From the NCBI RefSeq assembly GCF_000424985.1, contig NZ_AUKX01000004.1, positions 1 through 64,000 on the forward strand: DNA of 64,000 nucleotides, in the 5' to 3' direction. The notes under the pieces were generated by a model. The model did not search any database. It was given only the letters and a program-made list of their open reading frames with translations, and was not told the DNA's origin. Source of the DNA: Arenibacter latericius DSM 15913. GTDB lineage: Bacteria > Bacteroidota > Bacteroidia > Flavobacteriales > Flavobacteriaceae. Below, piece after piece: positions 17,781 to 27,262 of this stretch (position 1 is its first letter; every line of letters starts with the position of its first letter). The translations under genes and the position numbers were made by a program.

Positions 17781-17814
17781 GTAAGTATAAAAAGGTTTCT
17801 TTCACACCTATAAT

Positions 17815-18693
17815 TTAGTCTTCCAAATAACCGAATTTACCGGTATTGAAGTCGTTAAAGGCTTCTAACAATTCTTCTCTGGTATTCATTACAAAGGGGC
17901 CTTGTGCGGCAATGGGTTCATTAATGGGTTCTCCGCTTAACACCAACACTACAGCATTCTCTGTCGCTTCAATTTCAAAAGTTTCTCCGTCGTTTGCCAT
18001 TAATGCCAAATGATCTGTAGGCACCTCTTCATTTCCGTTGATCACCATACTTCCTTCTATAACAAGCAAGGCAGTAGTATAATGGGCAGGAAATTGAAAA
18101 TCTGCCTTTCCGCCTTTTTTTAGTTTGGCATTAAACATATGTACGGGAGTAAAGGTAGAAGCAGAACCTTTTGTGCCTTTGTATTCACCCGCGATGACTT
18201 CTATATTACCGGATTCGTTATTAAGTTCATAGCGATTGATATCTTCATATTTTATTGCCTGATATTTTGGATCACTTTTCTTATCCTTTGCAGGAAGGTT
18301 CACCCATAATTGTACCATTTGGAATTCGCCACCCTTTTTACTCCATTCCGCTTCGTGGTATTCCTTGTGTAATACCCCATTAGCGGCAGTCATCCATTGT
18401 ACATCGCCTTCACCTATTGTTCCGCCGCCACCGCTACTATCGTGATGGGCAACTTTACCTTTATAAGCTATGGTTACGGTTTCAAAACCTTTGTGGGGAT
18501 GCACACCAACCCCTCTAGGAGTGTCGGAAGGCGGAAAAGTATATTTGGAATTGTAGTCCAACATAATAAAGGGACTCATTCGCTCCATATCCATCCTGAA
18601 TCCGCTTGGAATAAAATTATGTACCCTAAATCCATCCCCCACAAAATGGGGGTCCCTTGGACTTGCTACTAGTTCTACTGTTTTTGTTTTCAT
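17815..18693 (-). CDS. Pirin-family protein
   Basis: A 292-residue bicupin protein. The N-terminal cupin shows the pirin metal-site pattern GVGVHPHKGFETVTIAYKGK with a second His in VAHHDSSG and a later HKEYHEAE, together giving the three His and one Glu ligands. The C-terminal pirin domain ends with LSGEPINEPIAAQGPFVMNT. Bacterial pirins include quercetin dioxygenases and redox-sensing regulators, and most are uncharacterised. It is a stand-alone gene. Upstream lies a hairpin-forming CAGAG-ATCTG-CTCTG element (around 18729-18745). Confidence 0.93.
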   Translation of the reverse strand: MKTKTVELVASPRDPHFVGDGFRVHNFIPSGFRMDMERMSPFIMLDYNSKYTFPPSDTPRGVGVHPHKGFETVTIAYKGKVAHHDSSGGGGTIGEGDVQWMTAANGVLHKEYHEAEWSKKGGEFQMVQLWVNLPAKDKKSDPKYQAIKYEDINRYELNNESGNIEVIAGEYKGTKGSASTFTPVHMFNAKLKKGGKADFQFPAHYTTALLVIEGSMVINGNEEVPTDHLALMANDGETFEIEATENAVVLVLSGEPINEPIAAQGPFVMNTREELLEAFNDFNTGKFGYLED

Positions 18694-19026
18694 CTGTTTA
18701 TTATTTTTTGACTAATTGTTAATTCCCGTCAGAGATCTGCTCTGAGGGATTACACACTATAAAATTAGCAATAAAATAGGTGTTTATCATTTCTTATAAT
18801 AGGAATTCCATTTTATAGAAACAAGTAAGCAACTATACTATTATAATAATTTATCCGTTCAATAAAATCAATAATTTAGGTTCGTTAGTTCGAAAAGTTG
18901 ATTTTAACCAATGTATCTGTTCAGACATATTCAGACATAAATAGTAGTAGTGGAGTCCGCAACCCACTTTAATAAACGGGGTGCAACTGAAAAACCTTAC
19001 GAGTAGGATAATTAAAGAAAATAGAT
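18694..19026. other. Divergent intergenic stretch
   Basis: This gap separates the pirin and DUF805 starts. It holds an inverted repeat with arms CCC..TCAGAG and CTCTGA.GGG near 18726-18749, and a short direct repeat of TTCAGACATA at about 18922-18940. Promoters for both genes must lie here, but none matches the consensus well. No gene is visible. Confidence 0.5.
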
Positions 19027-19440
19027 ATGAATTGGTATTTAAAAGTTTTAAAACAGTTTGCTGACTTTAATGGTAGGGCTAGAAGAAAAGAATATTGGAT
19101 GTTTGTATTATTCAATATGATTTTTGCAATGGTAGCAATAGTTCTCGATAATGTTCTGGGGATTGCAATGAAGGAGATAGGTTATGGTCCATTATATGGT
19201 TTATATGCTTTGTTTATTATTATTCCAAGTTTAGCGGTTGGAGTAAGAAGGCTTCATGATATTGGAAAAAGTGGTTGGATGATATTAATTGGCTTGATTC
19301 CATTAATTGGAGGAATTTGGTTATTGGTTCTTTTTGTGACCGAAGGAACTTCAGGAACCAATGAATATGGCCCAAACCCAAAGGAAGAGGATTATATAAA
19401 CGAAGGGCGTGCAACAAGAATGGATGTATCATCTCAGTAG
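19027..19440 (+). CDS. DUF805 inner-membrane protein
   Basis: A 137-residue integral membrane protein of the DUF805 family. The N-terminal family signature is FADFNGRARRKEYWMFVLFN. Four hydrophobic segments follow, with the conserved LAVGVRRLHDIGKSGWMILI between the second and third. A short polar C-terminal tail ends in SSQ. The family has no settled function. It stands alone, convergent with the zinc-ribbon-like gene downstream. Confidence 0.9.
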   Translation: MNWYLKVLKQFADFNGRARRKEYWMFVLFNMIFAMVAIVLDNVLGIAMKEIGYGPLYGLYALFIIIPSLAVGVRRLHDIGKSGWMILIGLIPLIGGIWLLVLFVTEGTSGTNEYGPNPKEEDYINEGRATRMDVSSQ

Positions 19441-19586
19441 GAGGTAAGTACTACAAAACCAATCTTTCTTATAAATGTGATTAGGTATTTGAAGATGGTA
19501 GCTAACCATTTGTTATAGTACACAGTAGTAATTAAGGATCCTATGAATGACTAATTTATGGGATCCTTATAATTTGAGGGTATCCC

Positions 19587-20087
19587 TTAATTTACTACTA
19601 TCGAGTCTATTTTAGCATCTGCTACAGCTTCAATTTCTTTCCAGTTTTTAGAGGCTATTAGGTCATTAAATTCTGATAAGAATACTAGCTCATCTGAAGT
19701 GAACGATTCTTTAAATTCAGTTGCTTGAGGTGAATAAAAATCTACCCACATTTTTTCTATTTCATCCTGAATATTAGCCTCTGGATTGGCCTTCATAATA
19801 CTTTCTTGTAATTCTTTTGAAGCGGTTACAGTAAGTATCTCATTGAGAATTTCTCGCGGACGCTGTGAATCTATTGTTTTGTTAAGGATAACCACTCCAC
19901 AATTTTCACATCTCAGTGCAGGAGTGCTTATAGTGCTGCCTAAAATTTTAATTTCTTTACCGGAATCCGATTTAAAATATAAGTTTTGATGGGATAGTCC
20001 AAATAGCATAAATCCACCAAATGTCCCGTGAATACTGACTTGTCCATTTTTTAGTTCTCCTTTACAGTAAGTACACTCTAAACTCAT
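19587..20087 (-). CDS. Hypothetical protein with two CxxC zinc-ribbon-like motifs
   Basis: A 166-residue soluble protein. The first 70 residues have two CxxC pairs, CTYC near the N-terminus and CENC about 50 residues later, separated by a hydrophobic-aromatic stretch. This layout suggests a zinc-binding domain reminiscent of DUF6487, but the match is tentative. The remainder is acidic and helical (KELQESIMKANPEANIQDEI) with no recognised motif. No operon partner is evident. Function unknown. Confidence 0.75.
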   Translation of the reverse strand: MSLECTYCKGELKNGQVSIHGTFGGFMLFGLSHQNLYFKSDSGKEIKILGSTISTPALRCENCGVVILNKTIDSQRPREILNEILTVTASKELQESIMKANPEANIQDEIEKMWVDFYSPQATEFKESFTSDELVFLSEFNDLIASKNWKEIEAVADAKIDSIVVN

Positions 20088-20262
20088 TTAATTATTTTAA
20101 TGGTTAACCCGATTATTATTTAACAAAACTAAATCTCATCTTGTTCTGATCCGGATGTACAATTTAGGAAAAAATGAATTAGAATCTTCTGAAACTAAAA
20201 TCCTTTTAAATATTGTCCTAAGCAATCTGTTCTCTAGTAGGGTTAGTCACCATCGCACCTGC

Positions 20263-21474
20263 TTAGGATTCCTTGGTTTTTTTATAGAAAACTGTTTTTA
20301 AATATTTGCTTTCTGGAAAAGAAATAGGATGATCATCATCGTGTAAAGTAGCATGTAAAAACTTCCATCCACTAGAAGGGATAATCCCCGCATTTTGGTG
20401 TGCTACCTCAAAGTCTTCTAAATTAATTCTACTAGAACAGGAGCCTAAGATTAAAGTACCATTTACAGCCACCAATTGTTTACCTAATTGCGCTAATCGC
20501 TGATATTGTTTTAAAGCTGTGGGTACTTCACTGGCTTGTTTGGCAAAAGAAGGTGGATCTATAATTACAATATCAAATTGCTTTTTCTGTGTAATTAATT
20601 CTTCTAAAGCGGTAAACGCATCCGCTACCAGGGGTGTCCATTTTTTGGCGTTTAGTCCATTAAGCACCAAGTTTTCTGAAGCAACATCCATTGCGGGTGC
20701 ACTAATATCTATTGAAGTTAAAGACTGGGCTCCACCTTTTAATGCGTGTATGCCAAAACCACCTGCATAACTAAATACATCCAATACCTTTTTTCCTTTT
20801 GCATTTTGTTGCACCCATAACCTATTAGGTCTTTGATCTAAGAAAAAACCCGTTTTATGCCCCGATTGGGTATAGGCAAAGAACTGTACGCCATATTCTT
20901 TAAATGCAACTTTTTCATTTGGAAGTGCTTTGCCAATAACAGCTCCCTCTTCATAGGGAAACGAATTGTGCTTGAGAATTTTTCGACTAAATCGGATTAC
21001 TATTGTCGCTAGGTTATATTGCCTTTTTATCTCTTCTATCAGAACTTCTGTATAAGGTTTCCATATTTCAGAGTAAATTTTTAACACTCCTACCTCAGCA
21101 TATACATCCAATACTAACCCTGGAAAGCTGTCATTTTCGCCATGAATACCTCTGTAGCCAGTAACTCCTTTTTTAATTAAGTCGTTTCTTTTAGAATACG
21201 CTTCTTTAAGTTGATCTCTCCAAAAGTCAGGCGTTAGTTGTAGTCGAGTACCCCTGTAAATAATTTTGATGCGGATAATTTCTCTTGGGTCCCATAATCC
21301 AAAAGCAAAGGGCTTATTGGTCCTGTGGTCAAATAATACACACAAACTTCCAGGAATTGCAGTTCCGGCCGGACCCTTATCAATACTTTGTTCAAATACC
21401 CAAGGATGTCCTTGTTTTACAGCTCTTTCGGCTACTTTGGTTAGTTTAATGGCAATGGTTGCAGGTACTTTCAT
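20263..21474 (-). CDS. Class I SAM-dependent rRNA methyltransferase (RlmI-like)
   Basis: A 403-residue enzyme like RlmI, which makes m5C1962 in 23S rRNA. An N-terminal PUA-like domain (RAVKQGHPWVFEQSIDKGPA) is followed by a central domain and a Rossmann methyltransferase. The latter has LDQRPNR, the SAM-binding VLDVFSYAGGFGIHALKGGA and the catalytic-loop IDPPSFAK. The length matches the family (about 390-400). The Cys in LGSCSSRI fits the m5C chemistry. Assignment to the exact nucleotide is by family only. Confidence 0.9.
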   Translation of the reverse strand: MKVPATIAIKLTKVAERAVKQGHPWVFEQSIDKGPAGTAIPGSLCVLFDHRTNKPFAFGLWDPREIIRIKIIYRGTRLQLTPDFWRDQLKEAYSKRNDLIKKGVTGYRGIHGENDSFPGLVLDVYAEVGVLKIYSEIWKPYTEVLIEEIKRQYNLATIVIRFSRKILKHNSFPYEEGAVIGKALPNEKVAFKEYGVQFFAYTQSGHKTGFFLDQRPNRLWVQQNAKGKKVLDVFSYAGGFGIHALKGGAQSLTSIDISAPAMDVASENLVLNGLNAKKWTPLVADAFTALEELITQKKQFDIVIIDPPSFAKQASEVPTALKQYQRLAQLGKQLVAVNGTLILGSCSSRINLEDFEVAHQNAGIIPSSGWKFLHATLHDDDHPISFPESKYLKTVFYKKTKES

Positions 21475-21793
21475 GTATTTGAATATAGAGACTGATAGTT
21501 CAGCATGTGCTCCCTCTTAATTAATTAGTGGAGCAACTTAGCTCAATTTCCTCAGATGACAAAACTACTAAAATAGAGTGGTTTATTGGTTTTTTAAAAT
21601 GGATAGAATCTGAATAGAAATCTCCTAGTTTAAATACTGCTTGCTAGTACAATTCCTTCAAAAAAATTATTGCTAAAATTTGATGCAAAAAAGTAATCCA
21701 CCCATACTTCATAATAACTGAATCGATTTACCTCACCTATTTTTGTTATCTCCTAAATCTAAATACTAGGTCTTGAGAAAGGGCAGTATAAGC
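21475..21793. other. Intergenic stretch, no feature seen
   Basis: AT-rich DNA between the start of the RlmI-like gene and the 3' end of the APC permease gene. It should hold the methyltransferase promoter. No gene, strong hairpin or repeat was noticed. Confidence 0.5.
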
Positions 21794-23050
21794 CTAACCA
21801 TATACTTTATGAACTAAGTACCGGAACACAAAACCAATAAGAAGTAATCCAACACCAGAAACTATGACGTTTATGGGAAGGGAAACAGACATAATTAGGC
21901 AACCTAAAAGACCGAAAGCAGGGATGAATTTGCCATATATCCGTTCCTTTAATGGTTGTCTTATGGCTGCTATATTAGTTATGCTATAATATAAAAGAAT
22001 AGTAAAAGTAGCTGCTCTTACAATAAATTCGAATGAACCGAGGAGGGTAAATAGTAAGATGATTACACCTGTAACCATTATCCCTATATGGGGTACCTGG
22101 TAACGACTGTGTATTCGTTGAAAAATAGGGGGTAGGTCGCGCCTCCTACCCATGGCCAACATCATTCTACTTATTCCTAAAACCTGACTTAGCAATACCC
22201 CTAACATGGCGGTAGAAGCTCCTAGATTTATTATAATGCTAACTGCAGGAGTAGAAAGTGCGTTTGCAACTAGTTGTAATGGGGAAGTGCTACTTGCCAT
22301 CTTTTCCGAACCTATAACCCCAATAGCTATTATAGAAATGGCTAGGAATAGTAATAAAGCCGTTACAATGGTAATAATAATTGCTTTAGGTATAGTTTTC
22401 TTGGGCTCGGATACTTCTTCTGCGAGCGTCGCGATTCTTGCGAAACCAGTAAATGCAAAAAATAGTAATGCAGCCGCTTCTGCAATTCCCGAAATTCCAA
22501 ATGGGGCAAAGGGTTTAAAATTCTCCTCTTTTATTTCGGGTATTCCACTAAATGTTAGATATAAAAGGGATGTTATGGTGATGGCAACAATAGCAATATT
22601 AAGATTACCCACTTTTTTAACACCAAAATAATTGGCAGCGGTGAGCAGAATAACTGCAATGATAGATAGGTTAATAGGGGAAGTTATTGGAACTAATTGA
22701 TAGAAATAACTACCAAATCCTATAGCTACAACTCCTGCAGCCGAAAGTTTGCTAATTAAAAACATCCAACCAGCAGAAAAACCAAAAACAGGATTTAATA
22801 AAATATACCCATACTCATAAGTGCCTCCGGATTGCGGATATACCGCTGCTAATTGTGCTGAACTTAAAGCATTAAAAGCAGCGATAATTCCAGCTGCCAG
22901 AAGCCCGATAATAAAAGCCGGACCCGAAACACCAACTGCGATTCCGGTTACTACAAATATACCCGCCCCTATAATTGCACCTAAACCAATGCCTACTGCA
23001 TCCATTAAGGTTAAAGACCTACGAAGACCTTTATCAACAGAATTTTTCAT
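21794..23050 (-). CDS. APC-family amino acid permease
   Basis: A 418-residue inner-membrane transporter with about twelve hydrophobic segments. The APC signature is clear in the first helix (GIGLGAIIGAGIFVVTGIAV) and in helix two (NALSSAQLAAVYPQSGGTYE). Another conserved block is FFAFTGFARIATLAEEVSEP. The family exchanges or imports amino acids or polyamines; the specific substrate is not predictable. It is transcribed alone, divergently from the universal stress protein gene. Confidence 0.9.
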   Translation of the reverse strand: MKNSVDKGLRRSLTLMDAVGIGLGAIIGAGIFVVTGIAVGVSGPAFIIGLLAAGIIAAFNALSSAQLAAVYPQSGGTYEYGYILLNPVFGFSAGWMFLISKLSAAGVVAIGFGSYFYQLVPITSPINLSIIAVILLTAANYFGVKKVGNLNIAIVAITITSLLYLTFSGIPEIKEENFKPFAPFGISGIAEAAALLFFAFTGFARIATLAEEVSEPKKTIPKAIIITIVTALLLFLAISIIAIGVIGSEKMASSTSPLQLVANALSTPAVSIIINLGASTAMLGVLLSQVLGISRMMLAMGRRRDLPPIFQRIHSRYQVPHIGIMVTGVIILLFTLLGSFEFIVRAATFTILLYYSITNIAAIRQPLKERIYGKFIPAFGLLGCLIMSVSLPINVIVSGVGLLLIGFVFRYLVHKVYG

Positions 23051-23411
23051 TCCTTTTCTTTAGTAATTACTATCTATTAAAAAATTGCTACTGCTATGCA
23101 TCAATTTCCAAAATGAATTATTTATCAAAAAGATCTATTTTGTATCTAGCCATTTTTAGTAGTGTTTTAAAAAAGGTAGGAAGGTAAATATTAAACCAAG
23201 AGAGAACAAGTTCTATTTGAGTAGTCCTAATCTATGAACGTAGTATGGTTAAACAATCTGAAGTGACAAGGCGATAATTAACAGCCCATTCTTGCTCGTT
23301 TAAATCGATTAAAAACTGACAGATGTCATTTTACTCCTTGCCTTTAACTCTTAGCTTTACTTTTTAAAATGAACATTAATTCTTATAAAAGATAAAGGAA
23401 CTAAAAACAGT
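23051..23411. other. Divergent promoter region, APC permease and Usp genes
   Basis: This 361-bp AT-rich gap should carry both divergent promoters. No repeat or stable hairpin was noticed, and the short open frames lack coding character. Confidence 0.5.
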
Positions 23412-24245
23412 ATGAGACATCATATTTTAATACCTACAGATTTTTCGGAAAATGCGTGGAGTGCAGCACAGTATGCATTAAAACTATATGCTAAAAAGCC
23501 GTGTACCTTTTATTTTTTACACGCGTGGACCTTCACTTCGGGATCTAGAACCTACGTTTCCCCTAGTTATATAGACACAATTCAAGAGAAAGCAAAAGAG
23601 CAGTTGACAGAGGTAAAAGAACGTGCTTTAAAGAATAGCACAAATAGCGACCATAAGTTTGAAACCCTTTTTCGTCTCGATCCGTTGTTGGATGCTATAA
23701 AGAGTGTAATTGAAGAGCATTCTATAGACCAAATAGTAATGGGAACAAAAGGCGCTACAGGTGCTAAAGAGTTTCTTTTTGGTAGTAATACAGTATCTGT
23801 AATAGACAAGGTGCGACTTTGTCCTTTACTGTTGATACCAAGTAATTTTGAATATGTAGCACCAAATAAGATTGGCTTTCCTACCGATTTTAATAGGGAG
23901 TATGGAGATGAATTACAGCCTATTAAAAATTTAGCAGCTTTATATAATTCAAGTATTAAAGTGCTGCATATTAACAGCACAGATGAACTTACTGAAAAAC
24001 AGAATGTGAATATGGATTTCCTTAAAACTAATTTAAGGGACTATCAACATAGCTTTAATTGGGTTCCTGAAAAAGGGAAGAAAGAAGATGCTATAGAAAG
24101 TTTTATTGAAGAAAATAATATTAATATCCTTACCATGATTAATTATGAGCATGGTATAATTGAAGATTTTATTAAAGAGCCTGTTATAAAGAGAATAGGA
24201 TATCATTCTGATATTCCGTTTTTTGTTATACCCCATAAAAACTAG
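23412..24245 (+). CDS. Universal stress protein, two UspA domains
   Basis: A 277-residue protein with two tandem Usp domains. Domain one begins ILIPTDFSENAWSAAQYALK and has the ATP-site-like segment VMGTKGATGAKEFLFGSNT (the GxxG-x9-G(S/T) pattern). Domain two starts at about 155 (NKIGFPTDFNREYGDELQPI) and lacks an obvious nucleotide-binding loop. The family helps cells survive stress or starvation; partners are unknown. A strong terminator follows at 24329. Confidence 0.92.
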   Translation: MRHHILIPTDFSENAWSAAQYALKLYAKKPCTFYFLHAWTFTSGSRTYVSPSYIDTIQEKAKEQLTEVKERALKNSTNSDHKFETLFRLDPLLDAIKSVIEEHSIDQIVMGTKGATGAKEFLFGSNTVSVIDKVRLCPLLLIPSNFEYVAPNKIGFPTDFNREYGDELQPIKNLAALYNSSIKVLHINSTDELTEKQNVNMDFLKTNLRDYQHSFNWVPEKGKKEDAIESFIEENNINILTMINYEHGIIEDFIKEPVIKRIGYHSDIPFFVIPHKN

Positions 24246-24328
24246 TGTTACAGTTTGATTTCTTGCTATTCCCAAAGCGATTCATTTTTCTAACGTAGCG
24301 TGTTGAAAGGGTTAGTTTAGAATAGTAT

Positions 24329-24361
24329 AAAATCTGCCCTTCTTTGGGCAGATTTTATTTT
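24329..24361 (+). terminator. Rho-independent terminator after the Usp gene
   Basis: A perfect 11-bp stem, AAAATCTGCCC (24329-24339) with GGGCAGATTTT (24346-24356), 6-nt loop, then a T-rich run. Confidence 0.85.
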
Positions 24362-24515
24362 ATGGAAGTATATTATTTACAAGCCAATTTAGTACGGTGC
24401 GATAGAATAAGACAATGGGAGGTGCTATTCTATAAAACACAATAAAACTGAAGCCATAAATGCAAAGGGGAACCTCCTCAAATTTATATTACTTATTTCT
24501 TAAACTATGCTTAGC

Positions 24516-26090
24516 TTATTTATCTATTCGTTTTAGGTCTAAATCTTGGAAGTCGAAGCTGAAATCTATATTTGGCGATATGCCTTTCATTTTTATTCCT
24601 ATTGCCTTACCATTCTCATCTAAAGTGAACATCGCAAAAGCGTCACACGGCATATCCCTATATTCCCATTTTACAGCAAAAGTATTCGCTTTATAAAAGA
24701 ACATTTCCCCATTTAATTTTGGAGATCTATAGGACTTAAACCATAGCTTGCCATCCTTTAAAAAGACATCTACCTTTCCAAACCAATTATCTTGGTAGGT
24801 GCCAACGAAATTGGAGTAATCAATTTGGGTCGATTTTGCTTTTTCTACCGTTTGCCATACTGCGGTAATGGCCGAATCTGATTCAGCTTCACTTTCCTTT
24901 AATCTCTTATCTGCATTTGCTATCCAATCGGTTTTTTCAACTCCTAAATAGGCGTCCATTATAGTACTGGCTATAGTAGACGAACTATACGATCCTGGGT
25001 CTGTATTGGTAAGCACCACAATCCCCACCTTTAATTCGGGAATAAGTATCGTTCTAGAAAGCATTCCTGGCAGGCTACCTGTGTGTTCTGCAACAATATA
25101 ACCGTTCCTATCGCTAAGGTGCCAGCCTAAGCCATAGGATCTAAAATGTGTATTATAAGGTGGTCTAGACGCTACATTAAATTCGATATTAGTGTGGGGC
25201 TGCCATATTTCCTTGTGATTATTTTCAGAAATGAGTTGTTTGTTAGAATCCTCACCATACTTCCCCTTGTCTAAGTTTAAAAAAAGCCACTTGCTTAAAT
25301 CCTTTACACTAGCATAAATTCCCCCAGCAGCGCCCAGCGCCTCGTCACTTTTTGTATAGTGTTCCAGTTGTTTTAATTGTCCCTTTTGACTTGAGTGGGG
25401 AAATGCTACATTACTTTTGTCTTGTAATCGCTGATAAACACCTACAGACCTATCCATTCCCAAGGGGCTCATGATTTTGGTTTCTACAAAATCGGCCCAA
25501 CTCATTCCACTAACTCTAGAAACAACTTCCCCAGCTACTATATAGAGCAAATTATCATAATCGTATTTAGTCCTGAATGCGGATACAGGTTTTTGATACT
25601 GAAAGCTCTGTAATACATCCTCAATGGTAAAGTTAGACCCATCAGGGAAAAACATTAAATCTCCAGCCCCAAGTCCAAGTCCGCTTCTGTGCGTTAGTAA
25701 ATCCTGAATATTGAAGCTTTCTGTAACATAAGGAGAGTACATTTTAAACTCTGGTATATGATCTACCACCTTATCATGCCAACTTAGTTTGCCTTCATCA
25801 ACCAATATAGCTAGTGCTGTTGTAGTAAATGCCTTGGAATTAGAGGCAATTGCAAATAGAGTATTCTCATCTACAGCCTCTTTGGTATGTATAGATCTTA
25901 CCCCATAGCCTTTTAAATGGACTACCTCATTGTCTTTTACTACAGCAACTGCAATTCCAGCATTGGGTCTTATGTTCATGGATTTATTGACTATAGAATC
26001 TATTTGCTTAGAAGTGTAGGATTGGCCGGTTAACGTTTGTCCTATAAATAAACAAAGTGCGACTAAGGGTATTGATATGGTTTTTTTCAT
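24516..26090 (-). CDS. Serine hydrolase, beta-lactamase/class C-like (periplasmic)
   Basis: A 524-residue secreted protein with an N-terminal signal peptide (about residues 1-22). The penicillin-recognising fold has all three motifs: SxxK as Ser83-Asn-Ser-Lys86 (FAIASNSKAF), a YxN motif (YDYDNLLY, Tyr-Asp-Asn) and HTG in place of KTG (AEHTGSLPG). A C-terminal domain of about 120 residues (YVGTYQDNW-like FVGTYQDNWFGKVDVFLKDG) resembles DUF3471. Members are esterases, D-aminopeptidases or carboxypeptidases more often than true beta-lactamases. It is a stand-alone gene, so no substrate can be suggested. Confidence 0.9.
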   Translation of the reverse strand: MKKTISIPLVALCLFIGQTLTGQSYTSKQIDSIVNKSMNIRPNAGIAVAVVKDNEVVHLKGYGVRSIHTKEAVDENTLFAIASNSKAFTTTALAILVDEGKLSWHDKVVDHIPEFKMYSPYVTESFNIQDLLTHRSGLGLGAGDLMFFPDGSNFTIEDVLQSFQYQKPVSAFRTKYDYDNLLYIVAGEVVSRVSGMSWADFVETKIMSPLGMDRSVGVYQRLQDKSNVAFPHSSQKGQLKQLEHYTKSDEALGAAGGIYASVKDLSKWLFLNLDKGKYGEDSNKQLISENNHKEIWQPHTNIEFNVASRPPYNTHFRSYGLGWHLSDRNGYIVAEHTGSLPGMLSRTILIPELKVGIVVLTNTDPGSYSSSTIASTIMDAYLGVEKTDWIANADKRLKESEAESDSAITAVWQTVEKAKSTQIDYSNFVGTYQDNWFGKVDVFLKDGKLWFKSYRSPKLNGEMFFYKANTFAVKWEYRDMPCDAFAMFTLDENGKAIGIKMKGISPNIDFSFDFQDLDLKRIDK

Positions 26091-27262
26091 TATTGGAAGG
26101 ATTCTCGATGTTTTTGATTTAATCTTACCGAAGCTTATATTGTCTACGGACCCTTAAAAATAAGGTTTCTCTTTTACTTATATTATCCATAATAGGGAAT
26201 TTTAGATAAAGCCTCTAGATTATAAAATAGACATTGGTCTAATAAAAGATTATTCTCATAGCGTATTCTTTTAGCTGACTAAGCTGAATCATTATTATGA
26301 ACCATTTCGGTAGGATTGAGTCCCTCACTATAGATGGTCCGAGAACACGGACCTTAGCTAACATAAGTTTAGTTTTCTCTCTAGAAATACCTTAACTACA
26401 TTTATTAGTCCTGTAGATGTTTAAGAATTTTTTACGTTTGGTAACGAAAGGTTTATTAGTCGTAGCTAGGCGCAGCCAAATTTACCCTAAACTCAAAATA
26501 GTGTTCGAAAGCTTCGAGAACAGGAGCGAAGGCACGCAGCGACGCGAAGTTTCGAATACGGTTTTTCGACCTCGGTGTCGAAAAAATTTATTGGTTAGGG
26601 TGTCTTTTCTTTTGTTTCGTTTTCTTTGGACAAGCAAAGAAATCGAAGATTCACGAAATCCTTTAAAAAACAAATAAAAACCACTTGAGTAAAATGAAAG
26701 AACAGTCAAAGCAAGGAAAAAATCTTATAGATTAGTAAACAAATGCTTTTGTGAATTACCAACAAACTTATGTAAGGTACTCGGCACTTTAGTTTATCGG
26801 TCCAGTTCGTTTCTATTATTCATACCAATGCCAATTTTCATTAACAGAATTCATGAATGCTAATTAATTGGGTGAGCAAAAAGAAACCGACGAAGGAGGT
26901 TCATGAATACTAGTGAAAAGGAAATAAAAGTCAATGAACTAAATGAAAGCAAATAGGTTAGAAAAATTGATAAAAAGCGCTTATTAATCAATTACAAAAC
27001 AAACAACTTAATACATACCCAATATAAACTTATTTCTTAAACCTAAAAATAAAGAACAATAAAAATATGAATGCAAAATCATTAATGTCGTTCTATTGGT
27101 CTGTTCGTCAATTAATCTAAGGTTTAATGATTTTAAACGAATATTCAGCGCTAAACCCTTTGGGTTTACTTTAAATGGGCGTTCAATCAGCATTTTTTGT
27201 TTAAATTTAAAAAACGAATATCAGTATCTAATCCTTATTGTACCTCTTAAGAAGTTATTATC
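26091..27262. other. Long non-coding stretch with repeat copy B
   Basis: About 1.2 kb without a credible gene. It contains a 6-bp hairpin GGTCCG/CGGACC (26336-26353), a GC-richer palindromic patch (about 26505-26585, including TTCGAC-CTCGGT-GTCGAA) and copy B of the long repeat (26611-27020). Short open frames are present on both strands over the repeat but overlap each other and resemble no protein. Confidence 0.65.
26611..27020 (+). repeat. Long interspersed repeat, copy B
   Basis: Uninterrupted partner of the repeat at 15661-16310. The alignment runs from the TTTCGTTTTCTTTGGA region through GAAGATTCACGAAA, CACTTGAGTAAA, AACAGTCAAAGCAAGG, AACAGAATTCATGAATGC and TCAATGAACTAAATGAAA to AATTACAAAACAAACAAC. 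Divergence is moderate, with indels not in multiples of three, so coding is unlikely. Confidence 0.7.

Larger units (their letters stand above)
17407..17814. other. Convergent intergenic stretch with hairpin and repeat
   Basis: This gap lies between the 3' ends of the amidohydrolase and pirin genes. It contains a strong hairpin (17645-17673) and copy 1 of an interspersed repeat (17677-17780). No gene is visible. Confidence 0.6.

Noticed and set aside
17525-17805. Open frames of 82 residues on both strands
   Set aside because: They are created by the symmetrical hairpin and R3 repeat, and the two frames mirror each other.
22206-22631. 141-residue plus-strand open frame
   Set aside because: It is antisense to the APC permease; hydrophobic-helix codons produce a false open frame.
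24311-24331. Fragment of the 15.5-kb non-coding block
   Set aside because: GTTAGTTTAG followed by ATAGTATAAA is shared with 15489-15511, but the match is too short and AT-rich to call a repeat.
24516-26090. Beta-lactam resistance gene
   Set aside because: It has HTG and a DUF3471-like C-terminus, which fit the broad serine-hydrolase family; nothing supports a resistance role.
26417-26709. Overlapping open frames of 86 (plus) and 75 (minus) residues
   Set aside because: They are antisense to each other, lie across a palindromic and repetitive patch, and have no upstream start signals.
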